A program made the position numbers and the translations under genes. The notes below the pieces were generated by a model that did not search any database, was not told the origin of the DNA, and saw nothing but the letters and a program-made list of their open reading frames with translations. Of a stretch of DNA of 64,000 nt, positions 48,868-60,987 are shown in pieces. Source of the DNA: Porogramme epimiltina. Taxonomy: Eukaryota; Basidiomycota; Agaricomycetes; Polyporales; Polyporaceae. Position 1 is the first letter of the stretch. Each line of letters starts with the position of its first letter. The stretch is taken from contig FTLJ01000283.1 of assembly GCA_900155495.1 (NCBI GenBank), positions 1 through 64,000 on the forward strand. The letters run 5' to 3'.

Positions 48868-49387
48868 CTACCGACGCATGCACATGATTCGTACCGGACT
48901 ATGTCTGGCCCTGTTGAACATATCTTGCGATGAGTGCACCGGTGTCAGTAGCCATTGAGAGAGATGCCGAGCACGCGGCTTACCGGTCGGGACATCGAAG
49001 GACACCGGCGGAAAACGGATGACGCTCGACACCCTTCGTGAAGTCAACCGGACACGGCACACGTTCCGAGTTCGGGGAACGGGTGCCTGATTGCGCATGA
49101 CGACAGACCGGCTGCGGCGGGGGCCGAAGGCTCGAACGTGGATTCTTGGGCTCACCTGGACATCTTGAATACCGAGCGATGTGAAAAGCTGGAAGAAAGA
49201 CACATACTCGTGGACTTGGTGTGGGTTCGATCAGAACATATCTATGACATAACGATGACTGTTTTTACTCACCGGGGCATATAGCAGCCGGGATTCCAGC
49301 TCGCTCGGCCGAGCGGCCAAAATACAGTGATGACATTTCGAAAGAGGGCGCCACGACGACAGGCGCGCCCTCGCACGGGCTTGTCAT
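48868..49387 (-). CDS. Possible small spliced gene, product not recognised
   Basis: Four exons (49273-49387, 49156-49188, 48984-49086, 48868-48910) separated by introns of 84, 69 and 73 nt join in a single open frame of 97 residues. The donors (gtgagt, gtgagc, gtaagc) and YAG acceptors are all good and every phase fits, which is more than random DNA usually gives. The product starts MTSPCEGAPVVVAPSFEMSS and continues through YFGRSAERAGIPAAICP. No family is assigned, the protein is very short, and the surrounding DNA looks decayed, so this may equally be a fragment of an older, larger gene. Confidence 0.3.
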
Positions 49388-52300
49388 GTGGTGCGCGCTG
49401 GGTGGCTGGTGGGTTCGAAGTCAGTGAACTTGGAAGCCACGCGGAGGAAGGTTTAGGGGGACGAGCCCCCAGAATTGGAGATGACGGCGCGAATTGACTG
49501 GAAAGGAGATTGTATGCGTCGTATAAACGTCGGTACCGAGAAGGTACCCACTCGAGGAGGGACTAAGTAAGACTGCAAACATGAATCTGGCGACGGGAGA
49601 ATTCGAAGAGAGCAAGGGGGCATTGGGGGAGGTGTTATAGCAATCGCCAAGAGTAGGCTACGCACTTCAATGCACACACCCCACACACCCATGGTTCCGG
49701 CGCACACCACATTCAAATTTATACTGGCTACGACCACCCTTCAATTGAGCGCGTCGCGTTTCAAAAGGGATATGCTGGGGACAGGGTGATGGCGTAATAA
49801 GTCTTGACGAACTTGGCTGATGAGACATGCAAAGCGGCAGTAAATGGGGCAAGTGGCATTGCGGAGTACCAGTGCAGATGGTCTATGAATATCTTTCAAC
49901 ATACGAAGAGGTCTAGAAGACACAGCGAGGGAAGAGGGAGTAGTTGGGCGTAGGATGCAAGGCTGCTCAGACGCGACACGTCCGGTGCGGCTTCGAGTTG
50001 AACTGGTTCGTTCGCTTCAAACTAGACGCTCTCTAGGTCTCATCTAATCCCACCTACCGTCCCTCTCGAAGACTTCGAATTTCAAACCCAACAAAGCTGA
50101 CGGAGCCGTCAGCTCAACACATTCATCCCGTGCACCAGCTTATGCCCTCCGTTGCCCGTCCTCCGCCCCTGATTGGGTTTCTGAGAGCAAGCGCTTTACA
50201 TTTCCGGTCAGTAGTACTGTTACCATTAGAGTAACACGTGCTTAAGTTCCTGTATAGTCCTCCGAACAAGTTGCCGTCACCCTGCATACCTTTAGCCCTA
50301 AGTTGTAACGCAATGGCCCTTACAATCAGGCGCTAAGCTCGAGGTCACCGTGGACTCGCCAAGGTTTATAGGCACGCCTGTCGTCTTGGTTTGTATTTCC
50401 TCCCTCTCTGTATGGAGTAGACGGCGTCCGAGCTTCACCCCACGTAATCGAAAACCTCGCGCAGCCGCCAGCCCACTGTACGAAGTTTGTGTGTCGTAAT
50501 GACAATTGCTTCCGCCGGTGAGCGACTGATCTTATCTTTATCGCGGAGTTCTCACCCAGTGCCCTACCTTTAGAAACATACAGATTCCTCGAGTGTATCA
50601 TCGCTATGAAAAGCCTGTGCCATGTGTTTGGGGTCATTTTCCCACCAGTGAGTCCCACTCAAGCACTAACACATATCAAGGCACCTATACTCGCTCATCG
50701 TAGCGCCTCATGCCGTCAACTTGCTTCCTGAACAAGACATCGGAATGCCACGATAACTCAGTCACCGTTAGGTACGTGAGGGTTTACGGCTGATACTGTG
50801 CCCCATAACTTTGACGGTCCAAGGGCCATTCGCCTTGAAGCCTCGTACGACATGCTCTCGCTTGATGGCGACGTTCCGGGCCTGCTACACGCGGCCACAG
50901 GTTCTGCGTCAAGAAGAGATGCTGTTCACCGCCTCTTTCAATCTGGAACCACACCGGATGCTCGTCCGAAAGATCTTACACGCACCTTCCGTCAATCCAC
51001 GTAATACTTGTCGAGGTGCGGGTGCTTCCCGCTTGCGGAGAGAACGCATGCGGAGAGGCTGCGGTCACCTGACCCCACACAAATCCCAAACCCCGCGGCG
51101 CCACCCCTTCCGACTATTGGCTGAGTAACAGTTAGTTGACCTCCCGCGAAGCTTTTTGTGCATATGGTCTTTACAAAGGTTAATCTCGCCACTAACTTTG
51201 CGCCGTTGGTCCCCGTTAAATCCAAAAGCGGTGGTGCAAGTCCTCGAACCAGGCAAAGGAGAAGCCCACCGGCTCAACGATCACGAAGCTACGTCCGACG
51301 TCAATCTCACACCGTCCCGTCTCGTGCCGGTCCTTTCTTGGAGATAAGCATCCCTTGACCTCATGGATTGGCCGTTCCGCTGTCTTCTCTGCCAGCGGGT
51401 TGAGCACGGAACGGTCCTCACGCCGGCTGCCGGGGTCCGTAACGCGTGTCCATTCATCGGTTCGCAGACAGCTCCAGGCGGCGGTAGTCAAGGCACATTC
51501 CCTCCTAACCCGCAGGTCTTGGGCTCTCGTTCGTGATCGTATTGAACGGGGTCTGTTGAACGCAGTCTAGCCCGTCGACTGCGGGGAGTTTGTACACATT
51601 CCGGCCATCGTGGTAGAAACAACACCAGCTGCGCGAAACACTACCTCGGCTATGGCGCATTGGCAACGTGAAAGCGAGTAGTCAATTTCCGGAACATACT
51701 TACATCGAGATCGGTGCCTGCGTTCCGGGACGCGCGGCTCTGCCAGATCTCCAGTGCTTTTTTCTCTAAATTGGTACAGTGGGCCGTGTCGGAAGCATTG
51801 TCTAGGGGCTCAGGAGCCGATTGTTTCTTCTCAGAGGTCACAGCTGTTCTAGTGCATGTTGTTCGCGCCCTCAAAGAGCCCTGAGCCAGCTGACACATGG
51901 CGTCGGCACAGGATACCGAACGTCGGTCATGCCCGGTGCTGGAAAATAAAATTTCCAAAAATGGTGACGATGGCTACCGAGCACTATCATTCCGCCATCG
52001 TCCGACAAAGGGCATTGGTGCATTGGTGTGGTCCAAAACATTGTGCGTTGAGTTGTGCTCTTGGCGCCTCGCCTTGCGAGGCTTTGCGCACCTACCACTT
52101 TCTTCGCCGTCTTACTCCGAAGCCTTCGCCGTGCGCCCCGTCTTGACGCCGCCAGAAAAGGCAGCGAAGAGGCGATCGAATTCATGGGCGCGTCAGGCGG
52201 CGGCGGGGGAGGGCAAAGCTTCGAGGAGGGGGGCGCCGTCGGGACGACCGAGGATCTGATCCAGGTTCGCCCAGAGCGGGTTCCTCGCCCCTCGCCTAAG

Positions 52301-52677
52301 TCATAGATCTCATAGCGATTAGCACCGCGCGGGCAGCAGGCAGAGCGTGTGGTCGACTAGACGGGGGGGACACGCGGGGGCAGGTGACAACTGTCTACCC
52401 GTCGCTGGGCACTCGCGGCGTGTTTTTCTCATAGGCGCGGCCGGGGAGAAGGGCCTGTGGTCGGACGGGGAACAAACCGCGCGGTACGCGGGTTGCATCC
52501 GCGCTTCGCTCTCGCCTCGCCTGCGGCCAGGATTCCGAGACGGTATCCGCGGACTCTCATGCCGTCGCTTGTATATGTAGGGCCACAACTTTCCCTACGA
52601 CGACCACATCAACATTTCCTCCCTCATACCTCCTCCTCGAGCGTCTTCAGCCCTTTCCTCCTCTTAGCGTCCTGCAC
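49388..52677. other. Gene-poor stretch
   Basis: No supported gene. A minus-strand region at 51216-51960 has protein-like open frames (one containing NLEKKALEIWQSRAS before a gtaagt donor, another ending FVIVEPVGFSFAWFEDL), but I could not join them without stops. The last 100 bases are the CT-rich leader of the gene at 52678. Confidence 0.4.
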
Positions 52678-53164
52678 ATGCAACACTCCTTCCAAGACAT
52701 GCAGCACACGTTCCGCCTCAACCAGAAGCCCTCGTACAGCGAGCGCATGACTGAGGCGCGCGCAGAGTTGCGCAGACTCATCAAGGACCAACTATGCAAG
52801 TGGCCATCGTCGCGTCCTTCGCGTCGCGCCACCCTACTGACGCCTCCCGCTCTCTACAGGCACAATCACGGGCGACCCGAATGCAGCCATGGGGTGGAGC
52901 CGCAAGTCATACATGAAAAATGTAGTGCAGCGCTACCTTGTCCGCATCGAGGGATGGCCGCTCAATGAGGTCCCATTTCGGAACCTCAGCGACGTCTCCA
53001 ACCTCCCCAAGCTCGAGCTCCTCCTCCGCGGCTGGCGCGACGGCTCCATTCGCTTCCGGCGCATCTCCGAGTTGCAGTACAACGCCATGATCGTCGACCC
53101 TTCGCCTTGGCTTGGTATCGTCGAGGCCATGGACTCGGGCGAGCAGGAGGAAGCAGAGTCATAG
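52678..53164 (+). CDS. Small protein of unknown function with a GC-AG intron
   Basis: Two exons (52678-52795 and 52860-53164) give 140 residues. The intron begins gcaagt, the standard sequence of the rare GC-AG class, and ends ctacag; with it the frame reads through GDPNAAMGWSRKSYMKNVVQ, RYLVRIEGWPLNEVPFRNLS and LPKLELLLRGWRDGSIRF to an acidic end. The N-terminal part (SYSERMTEARAELRRLIKDQ) is helical. I do not recognise the family; the order of conserved-looking aromatic and charged residues suggests a real, small cytosolic or nuclear protein. The alternative start at the Met of DMQHTF would shorten it by seven residues. Confidence 0.7.
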
Positions 53165-56100
53165 GGGTGTCTCTGCGCGCGCGCAGGGTTGGCGCGGGAG
53201 CGCGTTGGTGTAACTTCCGCGTAAGTTGCCGTTCCCTTGCTCGCCGAGGCTTTGTCGAGGCCAGAGATGGGGCGCTACGAGGCCCAAAGAACGCGCGCGC
53301 TTTATTGACAAACTCTCTTTAGAATCAGTGCCCTGGTCCGACAACTTCGCGTCAGCGCCAGCGCCGCGACTGGCGCCGTTCCGCCGGGACGCTTTCTTTT
53401 CTCTCCCACGTATCCGTACTACTACCTATAGCTTTCGGTTGCTCTCAGTGTATCTCATGCTTCCCCGATCGTTCTTGTCTGCTCTCTTCTTGGATTGCAT
53501 CTGGAATGCATGTAATAACAATGCTTCCTTTCCCTTCATGACGCGTCCAATGACGCCCTCGTGTGCGTCAGTAAAGCTCTCGTCGAGGGCTCCACCGCCG
53601 CGGGCGATCGTGCCAATCGCGGGGTCATCTCGGAACTGAGTAAAGCCTGAGCTTGGTTCCCCGGTGGTATTTCTCTCTCCTGAAGCTTATCATGCCATCA
53701 GCAGCCCCAAACGCCGGTCATCGGGCCGCCCGGGGGTGCCTTTCCTGCTAGGGACAATGCAAGCTGGAGTTAGACAATTGACCTTTGCTGCTTCCCGCAG
53801 CAAAACAATTGGATGTCCACCACCGTGCAGGTGGCTACGTCCCTGCACAAGCCGCACTGACAACGGCAAAGGCTTACTGACTCTCGAGCTCGCCAACCGG
53901 GAGAAAGTTGTTGAGTTCGCCTGAACAATTACCGCCGGGAAGACGAATTCGAAAAGGGCTCGAACTGAGGTGGTGTCCCAATGCCACTGGACGACGTCGA
54001 AGTTCTCCGAAGGGCATAGAAACCCCCTGAACCTGTCTCCGCGTCGGGCCGCCGTCTAGACGGGCCTCGCTCGCATAAGGACGCCGTCCATGTCGACAAA
54101 GGGTGTGTCGTACTACGGAGCAAGGCGGACCAAGGGCGAATCGCTTTAATGCCCGCACATTACTGGTGCCCGCACTGGGCTCCCTTCCGGCCGAATGGCC
54201 GAGATCTTGGGGCTCCTCGACGGACATCTCCGCGGAGGAAACCATGTCGCCCCGGCGCGCCACGAGGCAGCTCCACCTCGAGGACGGGTCATGGGAGGCC
54301 CACGGAGCCGACGGGTGTTGCGAAGACGTACTCGAGCTAGGGTGCGGCTTGATGCACTGATGGGTTTAGGGGAATGAGCACTCTGCCCCGAGGGGAACGT
54401 GGTCTACAATGATACGCGCGCGCTCCAAGTCGAGCGCGGACCGGTGACTAACAGGGCGCACCAACGACAGGTTTTCGAACTGACATTCGAACCACCACGT
54501 GTAACGCAATGATTTACCTAGGCGGGCGTCTGAGAGGCACATCGAGCGATATATTTACTTCCACTGAGTAAGATAGCACCATTGTAAGCATCAAGTAAGT
54601 ACTGAAGAGGATAGTGGTAAACCTAATGGATATGACTGAAGACGGGACGTACTGTCTGATGGCCAACCACGGGCCCGGGGAACAAGATAGGGCAGAAATT
54701 GTTCATTCGAAGAACTCAATGTGGTAGTGTTGACGGTACCTGTAAGATACCTATATTGCACCCTGGTAGGCACATCGACCGAACTCTATGGAGTTTTCCG
54801 GCCACGAACGAACAAGCAAACCGGTTAGCCTCTGCCTTCTGTGTGGCTTTGACGTCTGGTAGCACGTGGACAACGAGAACTATACGAGAACGATAAATTA
54901 GACGGGGGTGTTCCCGTACAATCGCCATTTACGGCCTCACCTGAGGTATTATAGCACTCACCGGGCCCGGACGCTAACTTCTTTTGAACTATTCCGGAGT
55001 TGGTTGAAGTCTAAAGGTATCTCGTCATATTTCAACGTCTCGGCAATGATTCGGGCGCGATCGATCTCAATACTAGAGTTTAAGCGCGGAAGCTGTGCAA
55101 CAGGAAAGGCTAACTCCCCCCTTGATGATATACACGTGAAGCCTCTGGCTGAGAATGGGTTGTTGAAAAACCAACTGGACGCCTGGTAGTAGATGACACG
55201 ACGCGTAACACATCACGTGCTGTGACGCAGCGTGTGTCTCTCCGAACTGAACCGGTCCGATTTTCTCTGATCGCACTCATCGCAGTTGGCAGCACTGTTC
55301 CCGTTCATGATCCTGCCAGTATGCTCGTGTGCAACGCTGGTCCGCGCACTTTGCATGCGTATGGTATTTTTCCAATAAGCCGACAGAAGGGAAAGAACGA
55401 GCGGAGTGTAGAGTACTCACTGCGTCCTGCTCACACGAGGCGTGCGTAAACACATGCGCCGCTGTCCAGGTGTGCACCCTTTCTTCTCAGACTTCTTGGT
55501 CTACCCTTCCTTCGCACGAAGTCGAAGGCTTCAATGTTTCCGACTAAGTACCGACGGCGTTCAGGGCTCTCGGCCGGGGCGCGCCTGATCGATATCGGCG
55601 CGTAGTTGAAGGATTGACTAATATCCGAGGCCCGATATTGACCGAGTGGCAACGGAGATCCGTAGAGGGAGCCAGTTCGACGCACCACTGGGAGAACACC
55701 TTTGCAGGTATGGTTCCTAGTCTGCAACGCACGGGCATGGTAAGATCTCGTCAACGCTGGCCGTTCATGTCCGAGGCTGTCGCGCATACTCACCGGGAAG
55801 CCCTCGGCGTCCGGATCGATATTTGCCACATGTCTGTCAACGCTTCGTTTGTGGTGCGCAAACGCGAGGTAATGATACCAAAAGACGAATTGATGTTCAG
55901 TTCCGTGAAGCCGTGTGATGCCGAAGCCCACCGGAAGCACAAACGAGCCATGCCAACTAGCGGATATTACGCGGAAAACGTTCACTGTACATGCGGACGA
56001 GGCAAAATGACTCCGGACGGCCCTAGAATACGGCAGGGTCGATAAGAAAGCAAAGCTCCTAAAATTTGTGAGACACTCACCGCGCACTATTGCCCCCCTC

Positions 56101-56222
56101 CCTCTTCACCTAAGTTCCGATGAAACAGGATGCATAGGAGGTAGAACGCTCGCGGACTCGACCGCAGTGCGTAGAGCTAGGCCACAGCGACAGACGGGTG
56201 ATGCTACGTCAACTAACTCCTT
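53165..56222. other. Gene-poor stretch
   Basis: 3' flank of the 140-residue gene followed by DNA with no supported gene. A 218-codon minus-strand open frame (55431-56087) contains a donor-like site and HHKRSVDRHVANIDPDAEGF, but no domain. The plus strand of the same part is also open (55614-56045). Old decayed genes are possible. Confidence 0.4.
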
Positions 56223-57851
56223 TCATTTGCCGCAGCCAGGACAGCAGTGCACGACATCGTGCACGAACACGTCGCAATCCGTACAGAAATCATGCTGGCA
56301 GTCTGGACAACGATACCTCCCTAAAGGGCTCATGCCCTCTCCAGATGCGCCGGCCATCGCGGACGGCGTCTCTCTGAAGGTGACTGCGCACCCATGGCAT
56401 CGTTTGCTTGGGTCCGCAGTGTCCGCTAATGACATCCTGTAAACCACACTCAGCACCTTCGCGGACGGGAAGACAGTCCGATGCGGATACATACACAGCT
56501 GAATAGGGCTTCACGGGAAAGAGGTGGTGATAACTACGAGCCAGGTGCGGCGAGCTGACGATCATAAGACCGCATATATCGCAGTCCGTCGGGACGTCGC
56601 AGACCTTGGCTAGGCAACGCGGGCACAGGAACCCTTCGCTCTTCATCTGGGAATGGCATACACACAACGATGGCGGTGAGGTGTCAGGAAGGCGCATTGG
56701 GAACCCCATAATCATGAGGTCAGCGGCGGCAGTACCGCCGCCTGTTCTTGTCGCAGCCTTTTGGGCAGGGGGAGGGATGAGCTCGAAGAGAAGGTCCTTG
56801 AAGTGCCCTTCGTTCATTGCTACGCCAAACTGGCCTAGGTAACGCTCAAATCAGCATCAGGTAGACCTGACGGGGACACACATACCGCCCGATTTGTCGC
56901 AAAGGTCACGACATATCTTCATCTCGGCTGCAAGCGCAACGATTGAAATTCGTATTCGATCTTTGACGCACTCGTCGAGGGTATCATGGATGTTGCCGGG
57001 GTCACACGTGGTGAGGGATCCATAGATTACCAAGATCTCGCGAGAGGAATGTGTCGGGAGATGGCTCATGCTGCTACGGGCCATTTCTACTGCGTTTTGA
57101 AGACTTGGTTCGCCATTGGGCTCCAATTTATGGCGCTCAGAAATGGCTTTTAGCACATCCTGAGGATTTCCTGCAACCATTTTCGCATATAGACGCGGAG
57201 AGGACGCGGTGCGCTGAGTAAAACATACCGGACATCTCCCCTACCCTCTCCCCAAGACCTCCCCGCATTCCAACCACGCCGATTTGACCTAACGGGTTCT
57301 GGTCGAACCATTCTGTCACAAACTCCCTAGCATATTGCAGCATGAGGTCGAAACGCGTGGGTCGCATGTCTCGGTCCATCATGGCAGAAGACAAGTCGAG
57401 AACGAGCACGAGGTGACGGATGATCGTCCGCCGGATCGCAGCCGCGGGGGCGAGAAGTCTAAAGGGGGAGCTAGTCGGCACTCGAACGACCTAGCCGAGC
57501 GGGAAGACGCACCTCCGTCTACGCCCTCGAGCAATGAGGTCTTGTACAGCGCCTTCCAAACGCCCTGCCTCGTCTTCCTGGACCGTGTCCCAAGAACGAG
57601 TGTACGTAGCTTCCCATGCGTATGCTTGCTGGAAACATCGCGTAAGAATGCATACGAAGGCGATGAGACTACGCCCAATAGCTTACATCTTTGGCCTTTC
57701 CTTTACCCTTATCCTTCTTCCGCTTGTCAGGGCCCTTTCCTTTCCCCTTCCCCTTCCCCTTGCCCCCGTCATCGTCGATTCCAGTGATAGAAACGTCCGA
57801 GTCTGAGTCGTCGACAAAGTCGTCGCCTATACGTCTCCCAGCAGGTGCCAT
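56223..57851 (-). CDS. SSL1: TFIIH subunit SSL1 (p44/GTF2H2)
   Basis: Core subunit of TFIIH; it stimulates the XPD/Rad3 helicase in transcription initiation and nucleotide excision repair, in the nucleus. Six exons (57687-57851, 57513-57628, 57229-57470, 56886-57170, 56495-56834, 56223-56436) give 453 residues, close to yeast Ssl1 (461). The N-terminus is acidic and then Lys/Gly-rich. The vWA domain follows: [59 protein letters not shown]. The zinc-binding part has CVCHS...CPRC...[20 protein letters not shown], and a C4-type RING at the end ([15 protein letters not shown] ... CCPGCGK). Intron 2 is only 42 nt. The start ATG precedes the acidic segment. Confidence 0.95.
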
Positions 57852-58443
57852 GAGTTGCAGAGATAGGGGAAAGCAGACGGAGATGAGGCCAGCAGAGTCT
57901 AAGAGATGGAGGGCACAAGACAAGACCACGAGGCGCCCTGAGTAGCCCGCGGCCTTGAGGCAAGCGACTCGGAGACGCGTCTCTCGAGTCTCGACACACG
58001 TCTTCCCAGACATCAAACACACACGATCCGGGAACTCGTCTCATGTTCTCCGCTCTCTATTCAAGTTCTGGTATAGCAGCCAGATTCATCCAGATGGTCA
58101 ATGAGACCAATGTCTCAGGCTGCAATCAACATATTACTTTAATCACGTGCATGACATATTCCCCAGCAGCACAAAGCGATCGCAACTTTTAGAGACAATA
58201 GACACCCAATTCCTCCGCAATGATGACCGCGACTTTCTCTACTATCATCACTGCAGTATAGTACGCGGTTTGAAGCACAATATACCGCTGTGAGCACATG
58301 AATGCAGCGAGAAGTTGCTAACGAGAGGCTTATGGTAGCCGTGCATATTCGACGCGCAGATTGACAGATCCGCAACCTTGACTTGTACTATACGCCATAC
58401 ACCTTTACTCGAGAGTCAAAAACGCCGCCCTTAGCGTGAGGGT

Positions 58444-60110
58444 TCATAGCGCAGATACCGAGCTTTGTAATGTAGCGAGTCTGTCAGCAAAGGTCCACTG
58501 TAAGCCTTCTGTTATAAGCACATCGAGACGTCTTTGAAAGGACATTGAAGACCCACCGTGTGCCTTTACAATCACGTCGACCGCCTCATAGTCCTCCGGA
58601 CCGCACACAACGTCTAGGGCGTTGATTTCCACGGGCGTCGCCCCGCAGCTCTGGAGCCCTACGGCGCTGCCCTCAGGAGCGCAAGGGTGGTCGGGCGCAT
58701 GCTCTCCGCGGAAAGCAGCCATCCTGTGACTATATTCACGCAGACGCGTGGCCCATCGTGGCCAGCTCCCCGTGCCGGCTAAGTATGCCTGAGTTCAAGA
58801 CGGGTAGTCCGTCGACGTCGGTAGCAGAGGTGATGTGGATGCGACCGACGCCCGCGGGGTGCGCAAGGTACCCCCGGTCACATAGCATTTCTGCACTCGC
58901 GGCGGCTGGAGGCGACTACGTATTGTATGACGACGGTCATGACGAGGTGCTCATCCGGTGCACCGGCGAAGAATTCATTCCGGCGACGAACAAATTCGGG
59001 CCCGATGTCTTTGAGCCCTTCGTCGGAAGAGTGGTACTTGATCCCGTCGTCACAGCAGTTGAAGAATGGTGTATATCAGAGTGCGGGAGATGCAAACTGG
59101 GTGCTCATAAGATCGGTCCCGTCTTTCAACCACTGAGCTATCCGTTCTGTTTACTGTCAGGTTGAAAATGGAAAACAAGAGTAGGAGACTTACCCTCAAA
59201 ACAGAGTCGCCCCCGACGACATCATCTAAAGCGTCTCTAAGGTTTTGAATAGGAATGGGAAGAGTAGAGCATAGTGGTCTGTCAAGCAACGTTGATTAGG
59301 GTAACGCGCCGCATATTGGGGTAGTAGTTTCACTACAATAGTCCTCCCCGATAACTGGCAGGTCCGCGATTTGTGGTATCCCTCCAGGCCTAAGGAGCAC
59401 GGACTCCGCGCAAGTTGCATCTCAGATCTGACTTGAATGAGAGTTGGTGGAGTATTCGACACTGACATCCACGCCGTTCCTGCCCATCGTAACTGTGCGC
59501 CAGCCGGCAGGTACCGTTCTGGTACGTCTTATACACAGTGTCATTTCCAAGTCGGATAGCAACATTGAAAGAAGGCCCGCGTACATACCTTCTTAATCAT
59601 GGAACATGGGGAGGCGGTCTGTAAAGCTCCTTCCAAGGCCCTCGCGTTCATATGCCCAGTCATCATAGGCCGATGCCGGCGAGCAGGTGTATACAGCAGC
59701 TTTTCAAGGGACTAGCCATGAACATATACATCTCGCGGTGAAATATAAGAAAGAAGGCGCACAATTGACACTCGGCCTTCCTCCGACGTAGTCCCCACAT
59801 TGAACGAAGAGCTGGCAGCCATCAAGGTGTTCGTTCGGTTTGTACGGCACGTTTTTGACAATTTTGGATCCAGGAAGGAGGTGCATCCGTGGGGAGGGTG
59901 CCATGTGTGAAGCCGTTCTGAGTGTGTGGGCCTTCTTCGAGGAGAAGGACTCACAAGTGAGGGTGAGCCACAGCAAGGTATCCTGCGAAGACACGCGCGG
60001 ACGTGCCTCCTAAAAAGATTGGATTGTTCAGACTGAGGAGTTAGAAATGGAAGAGAGGCGTACTGCCTGCGAAGATAATGTCGTATTTTGTCACAGCGGT
60101 GTTGGTGCTC
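58444..60110 (-). pseudogene. Decayed alcohol-oxidase-type GMC oxidoreductase
   Basis: Minus-strand pieces match, in order, fungal GMC alcohol oxidases as I remember them: TKYDIIFAG then GTSARVFAGYLAVAHPHL (FAD-binding Rossmann motif, split by an intron at 60010-60063), LLEEGPHTQN, NEHLDGCQLFVQCGDYVGG then SVN, GIPQIADLPVIGEDYC, DEGLKDIGPEFVRRRNEFF, AHPAGVGRIHITSATDVDG and MAAFRGEHAPDHPC. The pieces lie in different frames, some shifts fall where no intron fits (for example between LLEEGPHTQN and NEHLDG), and there is an in-frame stop near 59290. No ATG precedes the FAD motif. The C-terminal block with the catalytic His (WHSLGT in relatives) is missing after VIVKAHG. The gene is therefore broken by frameshifts, a stop and a 3' truncation. 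Confidence 0.75.
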
Positions 60111-60987
60111 GTAACTGGGGGTCAATGTTTGGGAGATGCGGGATAGGCGACCCTAAACGTATGCAGTTCGCTAGATGCCTTCAGCAAAACGGGAACCTTG
60201 GAACCTATTGGGCGTGTGATATCGTAGGTGCTCATTAGAAGGCACCTATAGCGACAGTATTTAGAGGGTATCAGAGGACCTGTCCAACGATTGGGTCTGT
60301 CAATGACCCGTTTCCGAGCAGAAGTTGCATGCTATTGGAGAAGGTTCACCTGAGGGAGTAGAAGGATAATGACTCTCGTGAGTTTCTCAGCGTGATCGTA
60401 GATGCCGAGGTAATATCGGAGCATACGCAGGAGACAATCTCAATTGAGGTTGGTTCCGGAACTCATGGGTCGGCAGAGGCCACACCGCCGCAGAAGATCC
60501 CGGTTGAATCCAAGAAGACCGGAGAGAGGTCAGTGTTCCGGGCTGCTGCCCTTGTGGTACCCTTAAACCTGCTTACCGGGAGGTGAGTCAAAGGTTTTAG
60601 ACCTTAAAAATGAGGGAAGGGACGCACTGAACCATCCGGCCGAACTCTACAGCCCCAGATCGCAGGTGAGACCTACAAGCGGAGTGTTGACATGGCTCTC
60701 TTAGCTGAAAAAGAGCGTTATGCTCTTCTATCTCAGTCGAAGGCAAGAAACGAAGAGGTATAGTTGCAACGTCCATAGTAGTACATTGAACCGCGGCGAG
60801 TCTGCGCCGCGGTCGGGTCGAAGGCTCAACGGCACCACAAATGGCTGCGACAGACAACGTCCATATATCATGCGCGCATCGACAAACATCGCGGGAGCGT
60901 CCGTGTCCTCGAAAACGGTACCCGAAAACAGAGGTTCGTCGTATCCACCGACGAAGAGAAGGAGAGGTGATGCATAAGGATAGCCAA
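60111..60987. other. Spacer
   Basis: Between the GMC remnant and the 3' end of the next minus-strand gene. A plus-strand open frame of 64 codons (60392-60586) has no domain. Nothing else seen. Confidence 0.45.

Noticed and set aside
55431..56087. 218-codon minus-strand frame downstream of SSL1
   Set aside because: SSL1 ends cleanly at 56223 with its RING motif; this frame has no recognisable domain and the opposite strand is also open.
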